Assembly (NCBI GenBank): GCA_005884115.1
Contig: VAXW01000003.1
Span: forward strand, 472,128-536,127
Reading direction: 5' to 3'
DNA: 64,000 nt
DNA from: Actinomycetota bacterium
Lineage (GTDB): Bacteria > Actinomycetota > Thermoleophilia > Solirubrobacterales > Solirubrobacteraceae
Below are positions 60,396 through 64,000 of this stretch, piece by piece. The position numbers were made by a program, and so were the translations under genes. How positions within the stretch are numbered: the stretch's first letter is position 1; each line of letters begins with the position of its first letter. Under the pieces are notes generated by a model. The model was not told where the DNA came from. It did not search any database and saw only the letters and a list, made by a program, of their open reading frames with translations.

Positions 60396-61421
60396 ATGGA
60401 CTTCGGCCTCACGGACGACCAGCGCGAGATCCAGCGCACGGCTCGCGAGCTGCTCGCCGAGCGCGCGCGTCCCGAGCGCGTGCGCGAACACGCCGAGGCG
60501 GGACGCAGCGACGAACAGCTGTGGCGCGAGCTGTGCGAGCTCGGGTGGCCCGGAATCGCGGTGGCTGAGCGCCACGGCGGCCAGGGCCTGGGAAGCATCG
60601 AGCTCTCGATCCTGTGCGAAGAGCTCGGCAGCACCGTCGCGGCGGTTCCGTTCCTGCCGAGCGTGCTCGCGAGCACGTTGATCGAGCACGCGGGCTCGCC
60701 CGAGCAGCACGAGCGCTTACTGCCGGCTCTGGCAAGCGGCGAGAGCAAGGGCGCACTCGGCGTCGCGGTCGAGGGCGTCGCCGAGCTCGTGGTGGGCGGA
60801 TCGGAGGCCGATGTGATCGTGCTCGTCGAAGAGGACTCCGGCGCGCGCGTGATGAGCGCGGCGCAGGCCGAGATCGGAGCCTCGCCTTCGATCGACCCGA
60901 CGCGCTCCTGCGCACGCGTGAGCGCGCCCGCCGATGGCGGCGAACCGCTCGAAGGCGAGGTAGCGGCGGGCATGGATCGCGCGCTCGTGGCGGTCAGCTC
61001 GGAGCTCGTTGGTGTCTGCGACCGCGCTTTGAAGATGACCGTCGCCTACGTCAAGGAGCGCCGCCAGTTCGGGGTGCCCGTGGGCTCCTACCAGGCCGTC
61101 TCGCATCGCTGCGCGCAGATGCTGCTCGAAACCGAGCAGGCCCGCTCGACGACCGCCTACGCGGCGTGGGCGGCTGACGCGGACCCGGAGCGGCTTGCCG
61201 AGGCGGCCGCGATGGCCAAGGCCGCTGCCTCCGACGCAGGGCGCGAAGTCACCGCGAGCGCGATCCAGGCGCATGGCGGAATCGGCTTCACGTGGGAGGC
61301 CGACGTGCACTGGCTCTACAAGCGGGCGCAGCTCGACGCGGCGCTGTTGGGCGCCGCCAAGCACCATCGCGCCCGCCTCGCCGGGGTCCTCGCTGAGCGG
61401 CTGAGCGCGCACGTGAGCTGA
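60396..61421 (+). CDS. acyl-CoA dehydrogenase, subunit 2
   Basis: A 341-residue partner dehydrogenase. The N-terminal helices (LTDDQREIQRTARELLAERA) and C-terminal AIQAHGGIGFTWEADVHWLYKRAQ are typical. The central beta domain is shorter and less conserved than in subunit 1, and the GFSEP..GSD flavin motif is missing. In mycobacterial FadE pairs only one subunit binds the substrate fully; this fits a alpha2beta2 enzyme. Six bases separate the two genes. Confidence 0.9.
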   Translation: MDFGLTDDQREIQRTARELLAERARPERVREHAEAGRSDEQLWRELCELGWPGIAVAERHGGQGLGSIELSILCEELGSTVAAVPFLPSVLASTLIEHAGSPEQHERLLPALASGESKGALGVAVEGVAELVVGGSEADVIVLVEEDSGARVMSAAQAEIGASPSIDPTRSCARVSAPADGGEPLEGEVAAGMDRALVAVSSELVGVCDRALKMTVAYVKERRQFGVPVGSYQAVSHRCAQMLLETEQARSTTAYAAWAADADPERLAEAAAMAKAAASDAGREVTASAIQAHGGIGFTWEADVHWLYKRAQLDAALLGAAKHHRARLAGVLAERLSAHVS

Positions 61422-61478
61422 GCCGGTGTCGTTGCGCGTTCACGGTGAGCGCGAGCGCGCTGGCGGGCGCGAGACGGC

Positions 61479-62030
61479 GTGGGCGAGACGGCGCTGAGCG
61501 CCACGGAGCAGCTCGCGCAGCGAGAGCGTCGCGAGGCGCTCGTGCGCGAGCACATGGAGTCAGAGAACGTTCACGACTTCGACACCACGATCGGCACCTT
61601 CCACCACCCTCGCTACGAGCTGATCGCCACCGGCGAGGTCCACGACGGCGAGGCGGCGGTTCGCGAGTACTTCGCGCAGACGCGGCGCGCGTTCCCCGAC
61701 CAGCGCAACGAGCTGATCGCCCTGCGCCACGCGGACGATGCGGTGATCGTGGAGTTCTTCCTGCTCGGCACCCACCTCGGCCCGCTGGGTTCGCTCCCGG
61801 CGACTGGCCGCGCGTTTCGCTGCCGCATGACCGCTTACTTCATCTTCGAGGGCGAGCGACTGATCGCCGAGCGCGTGTACTTCGACCAGGCGACGATCCT
61901 CTCCCAGCTCGGCCTCGCCTACGCCCCCGGCTCATGGCGCGGGCGTGCGACGATGCTCCTCGGCCATCCACTGATCGTCGGGCGGGCCCTGCTCGGCGCC
62001 GCCCGCTCGCGAGGTGCGCGGAGCGGGTAG
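61479..62030 (+). CDS. SnoaL-like/ester-cyclase-type protein
   Basis: A 183-residue NTF2-fold protein. DFDTTIGTFHHPRYELIATGEVHDGEAAVREYFAQTRRAFPDQ and VEFFLLGTHLGPLGSLPATGRAFRCRMTAYFIFEGERLIAERVYFD are typical of the SnoaL/ester cyclase family. GTG 61479 is the start. It lies among acyl-CoA genes, suggesting a role in the same degradation pathway. Substrate unknown. Confidence 0.82.
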   Translation: MGETALSATEQLAQRERREALVREHMESENVHDFDTTIGTFHHPRYELIATGEVHDGEAAVREYFAQTRRAFPDQRNELIALRHADDAVIVEFFLLGTHLGPLGSLPATGRAFRCRMTAYFIFEGERLIAERVYFDQATILSQLGLAYAPGSWRGRATMLLGHPLIVGRALLGAARSRGARSG

Positions 62031-62101
62031 CGTTCGTATCGGCGCGAGCAGCCAAGACTGGCGGCGACCATGTGCAGGCGATGCGAGAGCGAGGAGGAGC
62101 G

Positions 62102-62887
62102 ATGATGAGCGAGGTGGTGCAGCGGACGGTCAGCGACGGCGTGGCGGTGATCACGCTCAACCGCCCCGATCGCCTGAACGCGTGGACGGTTGAGATGGAG
62201 CAGGCGTACTTCAGCGAGCTCGACTGGTGCACCGAAAGCGCCGAGGTGCGCGCGATCGTGCTCACCGGCGCCGGGCGCGGGTTCTGCGCGGGAGCTGACA
62301 TGCAGGATCTGCAGGCACTCGGCGAGAACGGCGCGGCCGCGCGCGCGCAGGAACGCCGTCCGCAGTCGTACCCGCTGACGGTGCCCAAGCCGATCATCGC
62401 GGCCATCAACGGGCCGTGCGCGGGAATCGGCCTCGTGCAGGCGCTGATGTGCGACCTGCGCTTCGCGGCCGCCGACGCCAAGCTGACGACCGCCTTCGCC
62501 CGGCGCGGGCTGATCGCCGAGCACGGGATCTCGTGGATCCTGCCGCGGCTCGTAGGTCCGGCGCGCGCGCTCGACCTGCTGCTCTCGGCGCGCGTCGTGC
62601 TGGGCGAGGAGGCCGCCGAATTGGGGCTCGTCAACCGCGCCGTCGCGAAGGAGGTCGTGCTCGAGCACGCGCTCGACTACGCCCGCGAGCTCGCCGTCCA
62701 GTGCTCGCCCGCGAGCATGGCCTCCTGCAAGCGCCAGGTGTACGCCGACTTGACGCGCACGCTGCCCGAGGCGACGAGCACGGCCGATGAGCTCATGCTC
62801 GGCTCCTTCGGCGCACCGGACTTCACCGAGGGGGTGAACAGCTTCCTGGAGCGCCGCGAGCCGCACTTCGCGGCGCTTGGGGGCTGA
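62102..62887 (+). CDS. enoyl-CoA hydratase/isomerase
   Basis: A 261-residue crotonase-fold protein. The oxyanion loops are GAGRGFCAGADMQDL and INGPCAGIGLVQALMCDLRFAAADA. The region around the second catalytic Glu (RRGLIAEHGISWILPRLVG) is intact. The C-terminal FTEGVNSFLERREPHF is typical. ATG 62102 (or 62105) follows SD GAGGAGGAG. It probably acts after the acyl-CoA dehydrogenase pair in a beta-oxidation-like pathway. Confidence 0.92.
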   Translation: MMSEVVQRTVSDGVAVITLNRPDRLNAWTVEMEQAYFSELDWCTESAEVRAIVLTGAGRGFCAGADMQDLQALGENGAAARAQERRPQSYPLTVPKPIIAAINGPCAGIGLVQALMCDLRFAAADAKLTTAFARRGLIAEHGISWILPRLVGPARALDLLLSARVVLGEEAAELGLVNRAVAKEVVLEHALDYARELAVQCSPASMASCKRQVYADLTRTLPEATSTADELMLGSFGAPDFTEGVNSFLERREPHFAALGG

Positions 62888-62974
62888 CACGCCGCTGATT
62901 GAGCGCCCGGCGCTCAGGTGCGCCCTGGCACTCATAAGCACCAGCGCTTGGGCCGGCATCGACCTCGGGCTGCG

Positions 62975-63721
62975 CTAAGGCGAGCCGAGCGCCTGCAGGG
63001 CGCGCAGCCGCACGCCGCCCAGCTCGATCGTCTCGCCCGCGGCGAGCGTCTCGACGGGCTTCTCGAGCGCGATCTCCACGAGACCTTCCTCGCGCTCCGT
63101 GACGGCGGGTGCGAAGCGCACCTCGCCGCCGTGAAGCACGAGCGACGGCTCTGCGCCCTCCTCCACGAGCACGCCCAGCACGCGCGCCCAGCGCGCCGCC
63201 ACCTCGCTCGGCTCAGCGACCGCGATCGTCACGCCCGCCAGGCGCCCGGGGGCGCCCTCGCCGACGAGCGCCGTCCACTCGGGCCCGCCCCACCTCCAAC
63301 TTCCATAGGGGGCCGAGCGGTCGAGCGAGACGATCGCGCCGCGCATGTCGGCGGGGTGCAGGTGCGTGCCCGAGATGTCCGGCAGGTCGATCTGCCACAC
63401 GACCCTGACGCCGGCGGCGTGCGCGCGTTCGCGCGCGCCCTCGAGGTCGTCTAGGTCGAAGATCACCATGTAGCCCCCGTCACCGCCATGGCGCGCCATG
63501 TAGCGCCCGGCCGCAGTGTCGGGCCGGACGGGCGAGATCACCTCGAGGAAACAGTCTCCGAGCGCGAACACGGCATTCGTCAAACCGAACGTCGCCACGC
63601 CAGGGTCGCGAAAGGGCTCGCCCAGGCCGAGCGCGGATCGCAGAGCCCCCGCGACCGGCTCGAGCTGCTCGGCGACGAGCACCGCCTGGCGCAGGCGTAC
63701 GCGGTTGAAGGGCTCGCCCAT
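62975..63721 (-). CDS. VOC-family (glyoxalase-like) protein
   Basis: A 248-residue protein of the vicinal oxygen chelate superfamily. It has two VOC-like halves. The first has LRQAVLVAEQLEPVAGALRSALGLG and FALGDCFLEVISPV; the second begins near GRLAGVTIAVAEPSEVAARWARVLG. Metal ligands are not obvious. Function unknown; dioxygenase or epimerase members exist. The cytochrome P450 gene upstream ends 6 bases before. Confidence 0.82.
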   Translation of the reverse strand: MGEPFNRVRLRQAVLVAEQLEPVAGALRSALGLGEPFRDPGVATFGLTNAVFALGDCFLEVISPVRPDTAAGRYMARHGGDGGYMVIFDLDDLEGARERAHAAGVRVVWQIDLPDISGTHLHPADMRGAIVSLDRSAPYGSWRWGGPEWTALVGEGAPGRLAGVTIAVAEPSEVAARWARVLGVLVEEGAEPSLVLHGGEVRFAPAVTEREEGLVEIALEKPVETLAAGETIELGGVRLRALQALGSP

Positions 63722-63727
63722 GCGCGG

Positions 63728-64000
63728 CTAGGCAGACGCGGCGGCCGGCGCGAAGCGCACCGGCATCGCCTTCAGCTGGTTGATGAACGGCGATTCGACG
63801 TACGCTGGCTCGCCCGCGAGCTGCATCTGCGGGAAGCGCTTGAGCGTCTCCTCGAAGAGGATGCGCAGCTCAAGGCGCGCGAGCGCGGTGCCCAGGCAGA
63901 AGTGCCTGCCCCCCGCTCCGAAGGCCTGGTGCTCGGGGTTGCGGCGCACGTCGAAGCGCTCGGGGTCCTCGTAGCGGGTCTCATCGCGGTTGGAGGAGAC
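63728..64000 (-). CDS. cytochrome P450 (3' part, cut by the window edge)
   Basis: The last 90 residues of a cytochrome P450. The heme-ligand loop is FGAGGRHFCLGTALARLEL (Cys in HFCLG). Preceding SSNRDETRYEDPERFDVRRNPEHQAFG is the typical conserved run before it. The 5' part continues beyond base 64000. The frame is open from base 64000 to the stop at 63728. It is 6 bases from the VOC gene on the same strand and probably co-transcribed. Confidence 0.93.
   Translation of the reverse strand, partial: VSSNRDETRYEDPERFDVRRNPEHQAFGAGGRHFCLGTALARLELRILFEETLKRFPQMQLAGEPAYVESPFINQLKAMPVRFAPAAASA

Noticed and set aside
1..64000. CRISPR arrays, transposases, integrases, phage genes, toxin-antitoxin pairs, defence islands
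   Set aside because: None seen on either strand; genes are core or ordinary accessory types with uniform composition.

Overview
The window is about 70% G+C, tightly packed and almost free of mobile DNA. It is a chromosomal core region of an actinobacterium. The order nrnA-truB-ribF-rpsO-peroxiredoxin-pnp-M16 protease-dapB ... dapA-rnj ... ftsK-rodZ-cinA ... recA ... miaB ... miaA-dapF-dapL-hflX ... murT/gatD, an F420-type nitroreductase and a class III cyclase fused to a hydrolase suggest a deep-branching member such as class Thermoleophilia (Solirubrobacterales). That placement is inference from gene content and style, not from a database search. I found no rRNA, tRNA, CRISPR array, prophage or insertion sequence.

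Layout. (1) 1-8060, plus strand: RNA and translation genes (nrnA, truB, ribF, rpsO, pnp) with a peroxiredoxin, an M16 peptidase and dapB, mostly overlapping or a few bases apart. (2) 8094-14070: a secreted protein on minus, dapA-rnj on plus, and a two-component system on minus whose kinase gene overlaps the 3' end of rnj. (3) 14153-20998: ftsK, rodZ-like and cinA, a hydrolase-cyclase fusion on minus, and thpR. (4) 21042-27561: recA with a LexA box between two small secreted proteins, miaB, a 65-codon gene with a perfect SD, an SplB-like radical SAM gene with a second LexA box on its start codon, and an SDR. (5) 27606-32338: miaA-dapF-dapL, hflX and mazG. (6) 32414-37078, minus: a lipid-II amidation operon dagK-murT-methyltransferase-gatD and a membrane protein. 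(7) 37196-43738: a small membrane protein, a UdgB-type glycosylase, an NhaA-thioredoxin fusion, a start-less hydrolase, and a TetR gene divergent from a two-gene operon across a 9-9-9 inverted repeat. (8) 43873-48780: cupredoxin lipoprotein, two cation-efflux proteins, Ohr, a repeat lipoprotein and an SDR. (9) 49030-55497: a sigma-70 factor behind a perfect TTGACA-N17-TATAAT promoter, a beta-hydroxylase, a nitroreductase, CcdA, a YceH-like protein, a 62-aa protein and an ABC exporter. (10) 55546-64000: methyltransferase, two hydrolases, dinB, a two-subunit acyl-CoA dehydrogenase, an SnoaL-like protein, an enoyl-CoA hydratase, a VOC protein and the 3' end of a P450.

How the parts fit. dapA, dapB, dapL and dapF together form the aminotransferase route to diaminopimelate, and murT/gatD amidate the peptidoglycan precursor. 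The DapF protein, however, has serine at both positions that carry the catalytic cysteines. recA, the SplB-like gene, dinB and udgB are DNA-repair genes, and the first two carry LexA-type boxes. Many genes lack an SD and instead have a TAnnnT-like -10 element 6-9 nt before the start, which suggests leaderless transcription. I did not find one clear unknown multi-gene system. The strongest candidates for new biology are the double-serine DapF, the methyltransferase embedded between murT and gatD, the LexA site on the radical SAM start codon, and the small secreted proteins around recA and miaB.
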